This document shows, piece by piece, positions 46,072-55,530 of a stretch of DNA of 64,000 nucleotides (positions within the stretch are counted from its first letter, which is position 1; each line of letters begins with the position of its first letter). The notes below the pieces were generated by a model. The model saw only the letters and a list, made by a program, of their open reading frames with translations. It had not been told where the DNA came from and did no database searches. The position numbers and the translations under genes were made by a program. The DNA comes from Psychroflexus longus (lineage in GTDB: Bacteria; Bacteroidota; Bacteroidia; Flavobacteriales; Flavobacteriaceae). Location: contig NZ_JAIQZE010000004.1 in NCBI RefSeq assembly GCF_020164595.1, positions 124,001 to 188,000 of the forward strand, read 5' to 3'.

Positions 46072-46569
46072 ATGAGCGTAATTTGGTTTGAATGTAAGGT
46101 GAAATACAGAAAAACACAGGACACCGGAGAGAAGAAAATAAGTACGGATACTTATCTTCTGGATGCGGTTTCTTTTACTGAAGCAGAGGCAAGAATCAAC
46201 GACGAGATGAAAACTCTTACTGAAGAGGAATTCCGAATCATGAACATAAAAGTGGCTAATTTTTCTGAAGTACATCCGTTTGAAAATTCAGACCGCTGGT
46301 TCAAATCCAAAGTTTCTCTCATTGCTCTGGATGAAGAAAGCGGAAAAGAGAGAAAAACAAACATTTACCTGTTAGTTCAGGCGAATGACGTTAAAGAAGC
46401 CTTTGAAAATACCAATCAGGCACTGGAAGGAACTACCGGAGATTATTCGATTCCCTCGATCACAGAATCTCCAATCTTGGATGTGTTTCCCTACTTTACC
46501 GGAGAAGAAGAGCAGTTAGAAAAATTCAAGGTTATAGTATCTTCTGAAACTGAAACTCAGGAGAGTTAA
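46072..46569 (+). CDS. DUF4494 protein
   Basis: The 165-residue soluble protein matches Bacteroidetes family DUF4494: WFECKVKYRKTQDTGEKK at the start, EAEARINDEM, then a second half with WFKSKVSLIALDEESGK that repeats the first strand pattern. This suggests an internal duplication. The tail is acidic. Function unknown. It is monocistronic with a very strong terminator. Confidence 0.85.
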   Translation: MSVIWFECKVKYRKTQDTGEKKISTDTYLLDAVSFTEAEARINDEMKTLTEEEFRIMNIKVANFSEVHPFENSDRWFKSKVSLIALDEESGKERKTNIYLLVQANDVKEAFENTNQALEGTTGDYSIPSITESPILDVFPYFTGEEEQLEKFKVIVSSETETQES

Positions 46570-46595
46570 TTTTAATTGGGTAGATGATCTATATT

Positions 46596-46629
46596 AAAAA
46601 GAGCAACAGAAATTTCTGTTGCTCTTTTT
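46596..46629 (+). terminator. Perfect 34-bp palindromic terminator
   Basis: AAAAAGAGCAACAGAAA is followed immediately by its exact complement TTTCTGTTGCTCTTTTT. It acts after the DUF4494 gene, and its symmetry would work in both directions. Confidence 0.85.
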
Positions 46630-46753
46630 ATGTTCACAACTTTCAGTTAAATAATTAGAAAGACTAAACTTGAGGTTTACACTTTTTTAAACTTGAGAAG
46701 TTCAATCATAAAAAGTGAAAGATTCATCATAATTTTTTTAGAAACTAGCTTGG

Positions 46754-47092
46754 TTAAGAGGGCTTAAAGTGCAGCTCAAGATTGGATAATCCCGGAGGTG
46801 CATCTTCACCTAAATCCAGGTTGATGATGAGGTTGTCTTTTGTAATCGATTTGATCATGAACTTAACGTTTCCTGCAGCTTCCAGTTCTACTGTTCTTCT
46901 TTCAACATCATAAGTCCAGGTTCCGCTGCTGTTGTCATCGTTTGGAGATTTGACCTCGTAAGTGCCATCTGGATTAAATTTCAGATTGAAATCTAGAGTG
47001 TTCGGAACTTCCGTGAGTTCTATGTTTCCCATTTTAGCAAATTCAATCGTCCATTGTTTGCATAGTATGGATTCTAATTTGGAAGGTTTCAA
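46754..47092 (-). CDS. Lipocalin-like protein, 5' end frameshifted
   Basis: The intact frame (112 codons, only a TTG start) has a lipocalin-like pattern: KQWTIEFAKMG, FNPDGTYEV, GTWTYDVERRTVEL. Upstream on the same strand, ATG 47163 starts an A-run with seven A. If it had eight, the frame would give a 20-odd residue signal peptide (ILFFVLTCLPLSISAQS) continuous with this protein. So the gene probably spans 46754-47163 and is frameshifted at its start, by mutation, sequencing error or slippage. Confidence 0.65.
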   Translation of the reverse strand: MKPSKLESILCKQWTIEFAKMGNIELTEVPNTLDFNLKFNPDGTYEVKSPNDDNSSGTWTYDVERRTVELEAAGNVKFMIKSITKDNLIINLDLGEDAPPGLSNLELHFKPS

Positions 47093-47374
47093 GTCGATGC
47101 TTTGAGCAGAAATCGATAATGGAAGGCAAGTCAGTACAAAAAATAGTATCGTGTTTTTTTCATGACTTAAGTTTAGTCATAAACTCATTATTTTGGGATT
47201 TATTTTCTTAATCCTAATTTTAATTTATTCTTTATTTAAATCTTCCTTTTTCATCTTCAGTAGTTTTCCTCACCAAATTGGATGGTTAAGAGTTCTCCTC
47301 ACTTTTAAGCAATATATTGTAAAACCTTTAAGCTAACTAGAGCAAATTCAGTTAAAAAAATACTTCTATATCTA

Positions 47375-49780
47375 TTAGTGAAAACACTGGAAGCTCCCAA
47401 TTGGGCTTCCATCAGGGATAGTAGGTGAGGGGATGACTTCAAATTTTTCTGGCTCTTCCATGAATTGCTCTATGCGGTAATACATTTCTCTGGATAAGGA
47501 GGAGTTATCCTTAATAAATCGAATTTTTAATTGATTTATAGTAGCATTAGCCAGTGCTTTGGTTTGTGGGATGCTTTGCTTACTAGCGGATAAGTTCAGC
47601 AGATGTTTTAAGACATTGAAGTTGATGCTGTTCTGGACTTCAGTCTGATAATTGGATTTGTGTTGTTTTTCGAAGGTGTTTTTTACTAATTCTTCTAACA
47701 CCTCTTCCAAACCCAGATTGGATTTATCTAAAGATTTCTGTTGAATCAATCGGTTAGTGCGTTCTGGATGCAGCAATAAACCTAATGTCATTTCACTGGC
47801 AGTTGCAGCTGCTCCTAAAGCATCGAAACTCACACCAGTATTACTTTTGAAAGACTCACGACTCCTTGAATATCCAAAGGCGCGTGGAGGAAATAAGGGC
47901 AAAATTTGCTCTGGAATGGCTAAAGTTTGAGCATCTAATGTTTTTAAAGTTGCCTCGAGTGCCTTTTTCTGATCTGATGTTGAAAGCACTTCTACAGGCG
48001 TTAGGCTACTTCCTTTGGTCGCGTAATTATAATCTAATCCGCCAATCAACTTCACTGCAGCCTCGGTTTGATAGCGATGAAAAAAATATAAAGGGACAAA
48101 TACATCTTCTAAAACTGAATAGGCATTGCCGGTTTGTATATTATCTAAAGAAAAATTTGAGATCGCTGATTGGCGAAGTTCCAAAATCCGATTTAGTTCT
48201 TCAGAAGCATTTTTACCATTATCCCATAAGTGAGCATACGCATGGGCTCCACCTTGAGGACGAGCATCTGCATCACTGATGAATTGAAACCCATCAGTTT
48301 CGGCTTGTTTAAGAACAGTGTTTAAATATTGCTTTTCAGTTTGAGAATCACTGGCTTCACCGTAACTATAAGCGACAGTGACTTTGTCCCATTCACCTAT
48401 GTTGGTGTCGTAAGCTTCAGAAAAATCGATTTGATTATTTTTTAGCTTTAAATTGGGATGAGGATAATCCATCACGCTTGTCATCCCATTGGCACTAGCT
48501 GCAAAGTTATGGGCAAAACCAAGGGTATGTCCTACTTCGTGAGCCGATAATTGTCGGATTCTCGCTAAAGCCATTTCTAACATAGGCTCGTAATTATCAT
48601 CTGAAGTTTTAAAAGGTTGATTCATTAAAGCCTGAGCAATCATAAAATCCTGACGAATTCTTAAGCTGCCTAAACTCACGTGACCTTTTAAAATTTCGCC
48701 TGTTCGAGGATCTTTGACGCTGGCGCCATAACTCCATCCACGGGTTGAGCGGTGAACCCATTGGATCATATTGTAGCGTAAGTCCATGGGATCTGCTCCT
48801 TCGGGAAGCATCTTGACTTGAAAAGCATTTTTGTAACCAATAGCTTCAAAAGCCTGATCCCACCATCTGGCTCCGTCCAATAAAGCTGACTTTACTGGCT
48901 CTGGAGCTCCTGGGTCGAGATAATAGATAATGGGTTCTTTGGCTTCGCTAATCTCTGCATTTGGAATATTTTTTTCTAAGCGATGACGGGTGATGTAACG
49001 TTTGGTCAACGGCTCGAAAATGGGTGTTGAATAATCCTGATAAGAAATAAAATTAGCCCCACTTCTGGGATCGAATTCTCTTTTTTCATAACCGTCATCT
49101 GGTAATTCTACAAAACTATGATGCTGAATCACACTTAGGTTGGAAGCATCTGGAGCTACAGAGCGAATATTTCTGCCCTCTGGTTGCCCTGTAAAGGTTA
49201 ATAAAGCTTCAAATTCTGAATTTTTAGGAAAGGCTTTGGTGCGTTGCATAGCCAAGGCGCTTTTAGTTTTATCTAATTTGTAAGATCCTTGTCTTTGTTG
49301 CTTCAAACGTCTGGCAACGCCATGAGCATCTTGCATTAAAAATGCTGTGAAATCGATAAGAAAAGCACCTTCACTTTCGTCTTCAATCTCAAAACCAAAC
49401 AAAACCGATTTGGCAAAGGCTTGCTCTACACTTTGGCGTTCTGATTCATTATCGGTGATAGCTCTGTAATCCTGATTGGGTTGCAAGAGAAGTAGCTTGT
49501 TTCCGGCACGTTGAAATTTGACTATGGCTGTACCACCCAGTTGTCCTCTGTCCAAACCAATATCGTTAGAACCTAACCCACTAGTAAGGGAATGCACGTA
49601 AATAAACTCCTGGTCGAGTTGATCAACTTTTAAATAAATTTTGTCTTCTTTTTCAGAATACCAAAAGTCGAAGAAACCTTCCTGTTTAGTTAGTTCTTCT
49701 TTATCTTTTAAGGTTTCAAAGTTCTGAGCAATAGATGAAGTGCTTACGAATATGATGAGAAGAATAGTAAAGGTTTTCAT
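47375..49780 (-). CDS. Secreted zinc metalloprotease (DUF5117/DUF4953)
   Basis: I start at ATG 49780 (MKTFTILLIIFVS; 801 aa), giving a signal peptide ending IAQ at ~19; a frame seven residues longer is less likely. The N-terminal DUF5117 region is followed by the metzincin-type zinc site H414-E-V-G-H418-T-L-G-F-A-H424 and a long C-terminal DUF4953-like part. Such proteins are frequent in marine Bacteroidetes; substrates are unknown. No T9SS C-terminal domain is seen, so it is probably periplasmic. Confidence 0.9.
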   Translation of the reverse strand: MKTFTILLIIFVSTSSIAQNFETLKDKEELTKQEGFFDFWYSEKEDKIYLKVDQLDQEFIYVHSLTSGLGSNDIGLDRGQLGGTAIVKFQRAGNKLLLLQPNQDYRAITDNESERQSVEQAFAKSVLFGFEIEDESEGAFLIDFTAFLMQDAHGVARRLKQQRQGSYKLDKTKSALAMQRTKAFPKNSEFEALLTFTGQPEGRNIRSVAPDASNLSVIQHHSFVELPDDGYEKREFDPRSGANFISYQDYSTPIFEPLTKRYITRHRLEKNIPNAEISEAKEPIIYYLDPGAPEPVKSALLDGARWWDQAFEAIGYKNAFQVKMLPEGADPMDLRYNMIQWVHRSTRGWSYGASVKDPRTGEILKGHVSLGSLRIRQDFMIAQALMNQPFKTSDDNYEPMLEMALARIRQLSAHEVGHTLGFAHNFAASANGMTSVMDYPHPNLKLKNNQIDFSEAYDTNIGEWDKVTVAYSYGEASDSQTEKQYLNTVLKQAETDGFQFISDADARPQGGAHAYAHLWDNGKNASEELNRILELRQSAISNFSLDNIQTGNAYSVLEDVFVPLYFFHRYQTEAAVKLIGGLDYNYATKGSSLTPVEVLSTSDQKKALEATLKTLDAQTLAIPEQILPLFPPRAFGYSRSRESFKSNTGVSFDALGAAATASEMTLGLLLHPERTNRLIQQKSLDKSNLGLEEVLEELVKNTFEKQHKSNYQTEVQNSINFNVLKHLLNLSASKQSIPQTKALANATINQLKIRFIKDNSSLSREMYYRIEQFMEEPEKFEVIPSPTIPDGSPIGSFQCFH

Positions 49781-50132
49781 GTTATATGTTTTAAAAGTCA
49801 AATCTTAATGAATATTAAACCCGAATATAAGGCTTAGTTGAAAAACCGTTAAGAATTTATTTTAAAAATTTGTGATTTACTCGATGTCATAATTCAAGTA
49901 TTTAAATATTAGTTGACGGATTAAAGCCTTGAGAATATAAGATAGCAATTACTCAAAGGTCACTTTTGAAATTTTTAAAGTTTACGTAAACAATTCAAAA
50001 AGTTAAATTGAAAACTCAATATTGATAGTATTATGTGATCAATTTTATTTCCTAAAAGTTTTAATCGAATGATTTTCAGAAAGTTGACAATTGTCATAGA
50101 TTTTATTATAAAATTTGAATATTTTTATAGTT
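49781..50132. other. 352-bp divergent intergenic region
   Basis: The region separates the metalloprotease and ATP-cone genes, which diverge. The chief feature is the palindrome at 50085-50096; AT-rich TATAAAATTTG, a near match to the -7 box, follows at about 50108. No ORF is evident. Confidence 0.5.
50085..50096. promoter_or_regulatory. CRP/FNR-like palindrome TGACAATTGTCA
   Basis: This perfect 12-bp palindrome, read with flanks as TTGAC-AATT-GTCAT, resembles the CRP/FNR dimer site (TTGAT-N4-ATCAA). It lies 37 bp before the ATP-cone start and just before a TATAAAATTTG box, suiting an activator or repressor. Oxygen or redox control is a reasonable guess. Confidence 0.45.
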
Positions 50133-50975
50133 ATGTCAAAGAAAACCTTTCAAATTGTAAAGTCCTCCGGTGAAAAAGCTGATTTTTCGCTTTCAAAATT
50201 GCGAAATAGTTTATTTCGTAGTGGTGCCGACAAATCCACAGTAGATCATATTCTAAATATTGTAAGAGATGAGCTGTATCAGGGCATTTCTACCAAGGAA
50301 ATTTATAATAGAGCCTTTGCCTTATTAAAGAAAAGCGAGCCCATTTACGCTTCTAAATATAAACTCAAAAAAGCGATCTATGAATTGGGACCCACTGGTT
50401 TTCCATTTGAAAAATTTATTGGAGAACTTATGAAGTATAGTGGTTATGAAGTAAAAGTTGGACAAATACTAAAGGGGAAATGCGTATCTCATGAGGTAGA
50501 TGTCATTGCTAGCAAAGATGAGCATAACATTTTGGCAGAGTGTAAATTTCATAATGACAAGGCTTCCGTCTGTAATGTGAAAATCCCATTATATATCCAT
50601 TCTAGATATCGTGATATTGTTGCTGGAGGTAAGGATGACGAAGATGGACCTAAGGAAGCCTGGGTAGTGACCAACACACGCTTTACACTAGATGCTATCA
50701 CTTATGGCAATTGTGTAGGACTTTATTTATTAAGTTGGGATTACCCAAAAGAGAATGCATTAAAAGATCGCATTGATAGATTAGGTTTATACCCCATAAC
50801 TGTCTCGACTTTATTATCCAGCAGAGAAAAACAGTTCTTACTGAGCAGGGATATAGTGCTTTGCCGCCAACTCTTGAATGATAGCTTCTATTTGGATCAT
50901 CTAGGGATTTCAGAAGTAAGAAAAACCAAAATACTCAACGAAATTTCAAGTCTTTGTAAAAATAAATCAAAATGA
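50133..50975 (+). CDS. ATP-cone / PD-(D/E)xK nuclease fusion protein
   Basis: I start at ATG 50133 (MSKKTFQIVK; 280 aa). Residues 1-88 form an ATP-cone, the nucleotide-sensing domain of ribonucleotide reductases and NrdR. Residues ~90-205 resemble an Mrr-type restriction-endonuclease fold with D123 and E136-x-K138 (AECKFH). The C-terminal ~55 residues look like a helix-hairpin-helix module. So it may be a nuclease gated by ATP/dATP level. It overlaps the beta-CASP RNase gene by ATGA, implying a joint function. Confidence 0.85.
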   Translation: MSKKTFQIVKSSGEKADFSLSKLRNSLFRSGADKSTVDHILNIVRDELYQGISTKEIYNRAFALLKKSEPIYASKYKLKKAIYELGPTGFPFEKFIGELMKYSGYEVKVGQILKGKCVSHEVDVIASKDEHNILAECKFHNDKASVCNVKIPLYIHSRYRDIVAGGKDDEDGPKEAWVVTNTRFTLDAITYGNCVGLYLLSWDYPKENALKDRIDRLGLYPITVSTLLSSREKQFLLSRDIVLCRQLLNDSFYLDHLGISEVRKTKILNEISSLCKNKSK

Positions 50976-52342
50976 AATCTGTAAAACTCCATTTCCTTGG
51001 TGGCGCCGGAACTGTCACAGGATCCAAATTTCTACTCGAGACCTCAAGTCTCAATATTTTAGTCGATTGCGGAATGTTCCAAGGGATGAAGTCCTTAAGA
51101 GAACAAAACTGGAATGACCTGGCGTTTCCAGGATCGCAAATTAATTTTGTTTTACTAACCCATGGACATTTAGACCATACGGGTTACTTGCCTCGGTTGG
51201 TGAAACAAGGCTTTCAAGGAAAAATTATAGGAACACTTCCAACTTTAGAGATTGCCAAAATAATTCTTCTGGACAGTGCCAAAATTAGTGAAGAAGAGGC
51301 AGAGCGTGCTAATACTGAAAATTATAGTAAGCATTCTCCAGCTTTACCATTTTATACGATTCAAGATGTGGAAAAAACACTCAAGATGTTTAGCCCGGCT
51401 GAAGATGATGAATGGCAAAAACTTTCAAAAGATATTTTTTATCGATTTAAATACAATGGTCATATCATAGGCGCTACTTTTATAGAGCTTAAAGTTTTTG
51501 AAAAGATTTTTGTCTTTTCCGGAGATGTTGGAAGACAAAAGGATCTATTGCTAAGGTCTCCCGAACGTCCGCAATATGCAGACTATCTATTACTGGAAAG
51601 CACTTATGGTAACAAACTTCATCCAAAAGATAGTGTTTCCGAAAAACTCATCGAACTTATCAATAAAACAATTTATAATAGAGGAACTTTAATCATCCCC
51701 TCTTTTGCAGTAGAACGCCTGCAAACGCTCATGTTTCTTTTATCCAAGCTCTACAACAGGCATAAGATTCCAAATATCCCCATTTTTATAGATAGTCCTA
51801 TGGGTAATAATGTGCTTGGCGTATTTAAACGATTTCCTGAATGGCATAAAATGTCACTTGAAGAATTTTCAGCAATGACAGATCGGATGAAGATTATTAC
51901 TTCCTACAAAGAGACCTGGGAGACTATTAATGACCCACGGCCGAAAATAGTAATCGCAGGAAGTGGTATGGTTACGGGTGGAAGAGTTTTAACGTATCTC
52001 AAGCAACTTGTAGATAAGTCTAACACAACCATATTGCTAGTCGGTTACCAAGCAGAAGGAACAAGGGGCAGGCAATTATTAGAAGGAGCACATGAATTAA
52101 AATTCTATGGAAAATATCATGCGGTTAAGGCTAAAGTTCACCATATTGAAACCTTATCTTCTCATGCTGATCAAAAAGGGATTTTGGAGTGGATCAGCGA
52201 AATTAAAGAACGGCCTCGACACACATTTTTAGTTCACGGGGAGCCTACGGCCTTGCAAACACTCAAGGTAAAAATTCAAGATACTTATTCTTGGGAGGTC
52301 AGTATTCCAAAACTAAATGAGGTCATAGAAATTTCAATCTGA
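50972..52342 (+). CDS. Beta-CASP metallo-beta-lactamase RNase
   Basis: The 456-residue protein has metallo-beta-lactamase motif 2, H64-x-H66-x-D68-H69 (LTHGHLDHTGYLP), the later His in NGHIIGAT and Asp in FSGDVGR. It also has the beta-CASP region and C-terminal RNA-specificity motif (HIETLSSHADQ, FLVHGEP). It resembles CPSF73/YsiH-like ribonucleases. It is translationally coupled to the ATP-cone nuclease gene and converges on the FUSC gene, whose stop is 1 bp away. Confidence 0.92.
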   Translation: MKSVKLHFLGGAGTVTGSKFLLETSSLNILVDCGMFQGMKSLREQNWNDLAFPGSQINFVLLTHGHLDHTGYLPRLVKQGFQGKIIGTLPTLEIAKIILLDSAKISEEEAERANTENYSKHSPALPFYTIQDVEKTLKMFSPAEDDEWQKLSKDIFYRFKYNGHIIGATFIELKVFEKIFVFSGDVGRQKDLLLRSPERPQYADYLLLESTYGNKLHPKDSVSEKLIELINKTIYNRGTLIIPSFAVERLQTLMFLLSKLYNRHKIPNIPIFIDSPMGNNVLGVFKRFPEWHKMSLEEFSAMTDRMKIITSYKETWETINDPRPKIVIAGSGMVTGGRVLTYLKQLVDKSNTTILLVGYQAEGTRGRQLLEGAHELKFYGKYHAVKAKVHHIETLSSHADQKGILEWISEIKERPRHTFLVHGEPTALQTLKVKIQDTYSWEVSIPKLNEVIEISI

Positions 52343-52343
52343 A

Positions 52344-54599
52344 TCATTCAATTCGTAAAATTGTTTGATTATATTTTTTTGTGGAGCGTTTCAAATTGTC
52401 TGATAATGACACCAGCCACCCCAGATGGTTTGAAATCAAATAAGCTTCCTGCAAGGCATGTAAGGTTTCTGTATTAAGTTCTTCATTACCTTGTTTGATG
52501 TTTTCATCTCTAACATGAGCTAATCGCTTGTACTCATTTTCTAATTTTTTCTGAGCTTCATCTGCTTTGATCTTAGTTATGTTATCCTGAGATGGAGTTT
52601 GCTCCAATATATCTAGGGCCTCCTGCAGCGTATTCGAAATTCTTTTAATAAGTATATTAAATTCAACAGAAGCAGGCGTGGTTTGATGTTGAGCAATAAA
52701 GTTTCCAATAGACGCTGTGGCAGAAATCAAGGTCTGGTGAAGTGTCACCATTTCATAAATCAATTGAAATTCTTTTTGCTTGGATTTGGGATCTTGAGTC
52801 AATCTTTGAAAAGCAGCATTGAGTTGGCTAATAGCCAGAAAAGCATCTTTTCTAGCTAAATTATAAGCTAAGGAGTTGTTGCTGGGGTCTTGGTACAAAT
52901 CCTGGGTGGCATGAAGGTAGGTTTTATTTGATTTTAAGGCTTTAATAAGGACCTGTTTTAAATTAAATACCTCCCAGCTTGGTAATAGGCTATAATTAGC
53001 GACGACAGCTATCACAGCGCCTATAAAGGTGTCAATAACTCTAAACTGAATCACCTCTAAAGCTTTAGGATTGATAAAAGAATACACGAATACAATGCTA
53101 ATCGTTATTAGTGCTGCAGCCGACTTATAGTTTTGTTGTAATAAAGCAAAGGCAAAGATCAGAGAGAATAAAGCCAAAACCGCGTATAAAATTTGATTTT
53201 GGGTGAGCAGAACTATACCGACAGCAATAACAGCTCCTATTATGGTGCCTATGATTCGATCTTTTGAGCGTTCTTTGGTCAACCCGTAACTAGGACGCAT
53301 GATCACTATGATCGTAAGTAAAATCCAATACGTGTTTTGAATTTCAAAAAATAGACCCAGGCTATAAGCAAATAACATAGCAAAGCTTAACCTCAAAGAA
53401 TGTCTGAATAGAGTAGAATCTAGACTTAAATTTTGTAAAATTACATTGAACCTATACTCATGAAGCGTCAAAAATTGACTTGCATCTTGACGTTTTATAG
53501 AAACTTTTGAGGCCTCTTTTACATTTGCCATTGTCCTCCTGATGGCCGTTATCTCTTCAAGCAACTGTTCCTGATAATCGTAAAGATTTTTTAAAATCAA
53601 TGCACCTTCTCTGGCCTGTGGTAACTTAAACTTATCAATGTAATTCCTTATAGAATCGTCTGTTTTATCAAGGGCAGTTACCAACTCATTTTTGCTTGGC
53701 AAAGGATCGTGTTGGATCAATACTTCTGATAGACGAATAAGATGTTCCCCCATAACATTATTAAGCTCTTTGGCGGGTTTTAAAAACTCCTTTCTTTCCT
53801 CAAATGTTTTATCGATAGTCTCATAATTCATTTGTTCAGCTTCAATGAGTTCAAAAATTTTGATGGACGATAGGAAAATCAACAATTGTTTCTCTTCATA
53901 TCTTGATCGTCCGGAACGTTTTCTTACGGTTAGCAATGCCTCACGAAGGGTCTCGTGTTTATCGTTGATTTGATTCTGAAGATTAAAGCTTTGTTTCAGG
54001 TGCTTATCCCTATTTTTTGTGTTTGTAAGAAGTTTAGCACGTAGTTTTAAATAATCTCCTGTTAAGTGAAGCGTATCGGACAATAATTGATTTTGATCTT
54101 TTTTAGGAAAAATAATTTGATACAACAACGATACCGATAAGTACCACAAACCACCCACACCCATAAGTGCAACTTGAATCAAAATTTCAAAAGGAGTAGT
54201 CTTGTTTATGGCGAAGGCAATCACTATTGCCAATAAGCCGGAAAAAGATACCAAAGAAGCTCTAAACCCATAAACGGATAGGAGTGATACAGAAAAGGTG
54301 ATAATACCCATTGCGATTAATAATAAAGGTAAAAAGGGTTTTGTAAATAAAATGACAGCCGTAATCAGCATGGTCAAGCCAATACTAATTAAAGTAGCAT
54401 TTACCATACGCTTTCTACTTCCTGGCATATCTCCTGGAGCATTTAGAAAAGCGCCCACCACAATTGGCAAAGCAAATTCAAAATAACCTAAACTATAAAG
54501 AATGACAAATGGAAGAGCAAGTGCCACACCTAAACGCATTCCACGACCGAAATTTGAACTTCTGAAAAATAATTCGAGTTGTTTGATCGTTTCCTTCAA
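52344..54599 (-). CDS. FUSC-family (YccS/YhfK-like) membrane protein
   Basis: The 751-residue inner-membrane protein has two bundles of about six helices (~15-165 and ~390-520). Each is followed by a long helical cytoplasmic region, the YccS plan. FUSC proteins relate to aromatic acid exporters and aluminium-activated malate transporters; substrate unknown. The family motif APGDMPGSRKRM follows helix 2. Long charged coiled-coil-like segments surround residues 190-380 and the C-terminus. It is convergent with the RNase gene. Confidence 0.88.
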   Translation of the reverse strand: MKETIKQLELFFRSSNFGRGMRLGVALALPFVILYSLGYFEFALPIVVGAFLNAPGDMPGSRKRMVNATLISIGLTMLITAVILFTKPFLPLLLIAMGIITFSVSLLSVYGFRASLVSFSGLLAIVIAFAINKTTPFEILIQVALMGVGGLWYLSVSLLYQIIFPKKDQNQLLSDTLHLTGDYLKLRAKLLTNTKNRDKHLKQSFNLQNQINDKHETLREALLTVRKRSGRSRYEEKQLLIFLSSIKIFELIEAEQMNYETIDKTFEERKEFLKPAKELNNVMGEHLIRLSEVLIQHDPLPSKNELVTALDKTDDSIRNYIDKFKLPQAREGALILKNLYDYQEQLLEEITAIRRTMANVKEASKVSIKRQDASQFLTLHEYRFNVILQNLSLDSTLFRHSLRLSFAMLFAYSLGLFFEIQNTYWILLTIIVIMRPSYGLTKERSKDRIIGTIIGAVIAVGIVLLTQNQILYAVLALFSLIFAFALLQQNYKSAAALITISIVFVYSFINPKALEVIQFRVIDTFIGAVIAVVANYSLLPSWEVFNLKQVLIKALKSNKTYLHATQDLYQDPSNNSLAYNLARKDAFLAISQLNAAFQRLTQDPKSKQKEFQLIYEMVTLHQTLISATASIGNFIAQHQTTPASVEFNILIKRISNTLQEALDILEQTPSQDNITKIKADEAQKKLENEYKRLAHVRDENIKQGNEELNTETLHALQEAYLISNHLGWLVSLSDNLKRSTKKYNQTILRIE

Positions 54600-55530
54600 C
54601 CTCTTTTTTCCGTAAAGTTAAATGAATTGATAGGAATACCTTCTGCTTTTCATATATTATGACTACCTGAAATCTTTAGCTGTTCGCTAGGTTTATTTTC
54701 AATATGACTCTTCAATAATAAAGCAGCTTTATGATGTATATAAAGACAAGGATGCTTTTCAACTAATTTTAAAATATTTCGTAAGTCACTATTTATACAG
54801 CTATGACGATTTATCTATGCCATTGGAAAATAGCTTTTAAAAAATAATGGACTTAAGAGATTATCAAGTTGAAATGAGATTAACAAGTTCAAAAAAATAG
54901 TGGTGTACTTTATTCTGATTTTAAAGCATAAGAAATTGAAAAGTATTTAAAACAAAAAAAAACAGAGAAAACTCCATGATTCCTAAAATATAAAGTATGA
55001 ATTATTATTCTAGTGTTGGAGATCTTCTATTTAGTATTTTTTATTAATGGCAAACACAATAGATCTGATTTAATTATTGATTTAATAACTCATGAGTTAA
55101 AAAATAATATTCACACCATAGTTCTCACTCTGAGAGGAGGACTTAATATTTGTTTTTGAATAATTAGAAAAGTTGAATTTCATTTCAAAAAAAGTTAAGG
55201 GTGATTTAGTTATCATCTCTGAATCATTTTTAATCCAAAAATTGACAGATTAGTATTTTTTGAACCTTATCAATTTTTACCTTTTTTTAAAATTAAAAAT
55301 CTTAATGTATTGTTAATATAGCTTATTTATGATTGACTAGTAATAGTTGAAAATATTTATTCGATACCTAATTAATTGTAATTTAAGTTTATAAGCGCTT
55401 TTTTTAATTTATTTAAAATTTAAGGCAAATTTATTAAATATGTCACAATAATGACTATTAGGGTTCTTTTCCGATTATTTAATTTTAAAAAATAATTCAA
55501 TCTTTTAGCATTAAAAATGAAAACTTCAAA
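54600..55530. other. 931-bp gap with possible gene remnants
   Basis: No intact gene is present. On the minus strand, 54650-54814 gives a 54-codon frame without ATG (SDLRNILKLVEKHPCLYI...) preceded in frame by a stop and then FKSYFPMA, looking like an unidentified decayed 3' end. On the plus strand, 55001-55158 gives DLIIDLITHELKNNIHTIV, resembling a histidine-kinase H-box. The rest is very AT-rich. The promoter of the hybrid kinase lies near the right end but was not pinned down. Confidence 0.35.

Noticed and set aside
45952-46275. 107-codon minus-strand ORF overlapping the DUF4494 gene
   Set aside because: It overlaps the start of a recognised family on the other strand and has unnatural composition.
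46596-46629. Perfect 34-bp palindrome considered as a transposon end or attachment site
   Set aside because: It lies right after a gene with A- and T-runs and fits a bidirectional terminator better.
47866-48279. 137-codon plus-strand ORF antisense to the metalloprotease
   Set aside because: It lies wholly inside a well-supported gene and has no family resemblance.
50133-52342. ATP-cone nuclease considered as a standard restriction system
   Set aside because: No methyltransferase or specificity subunit is nearby, so self/non-self discrimination is not explained.
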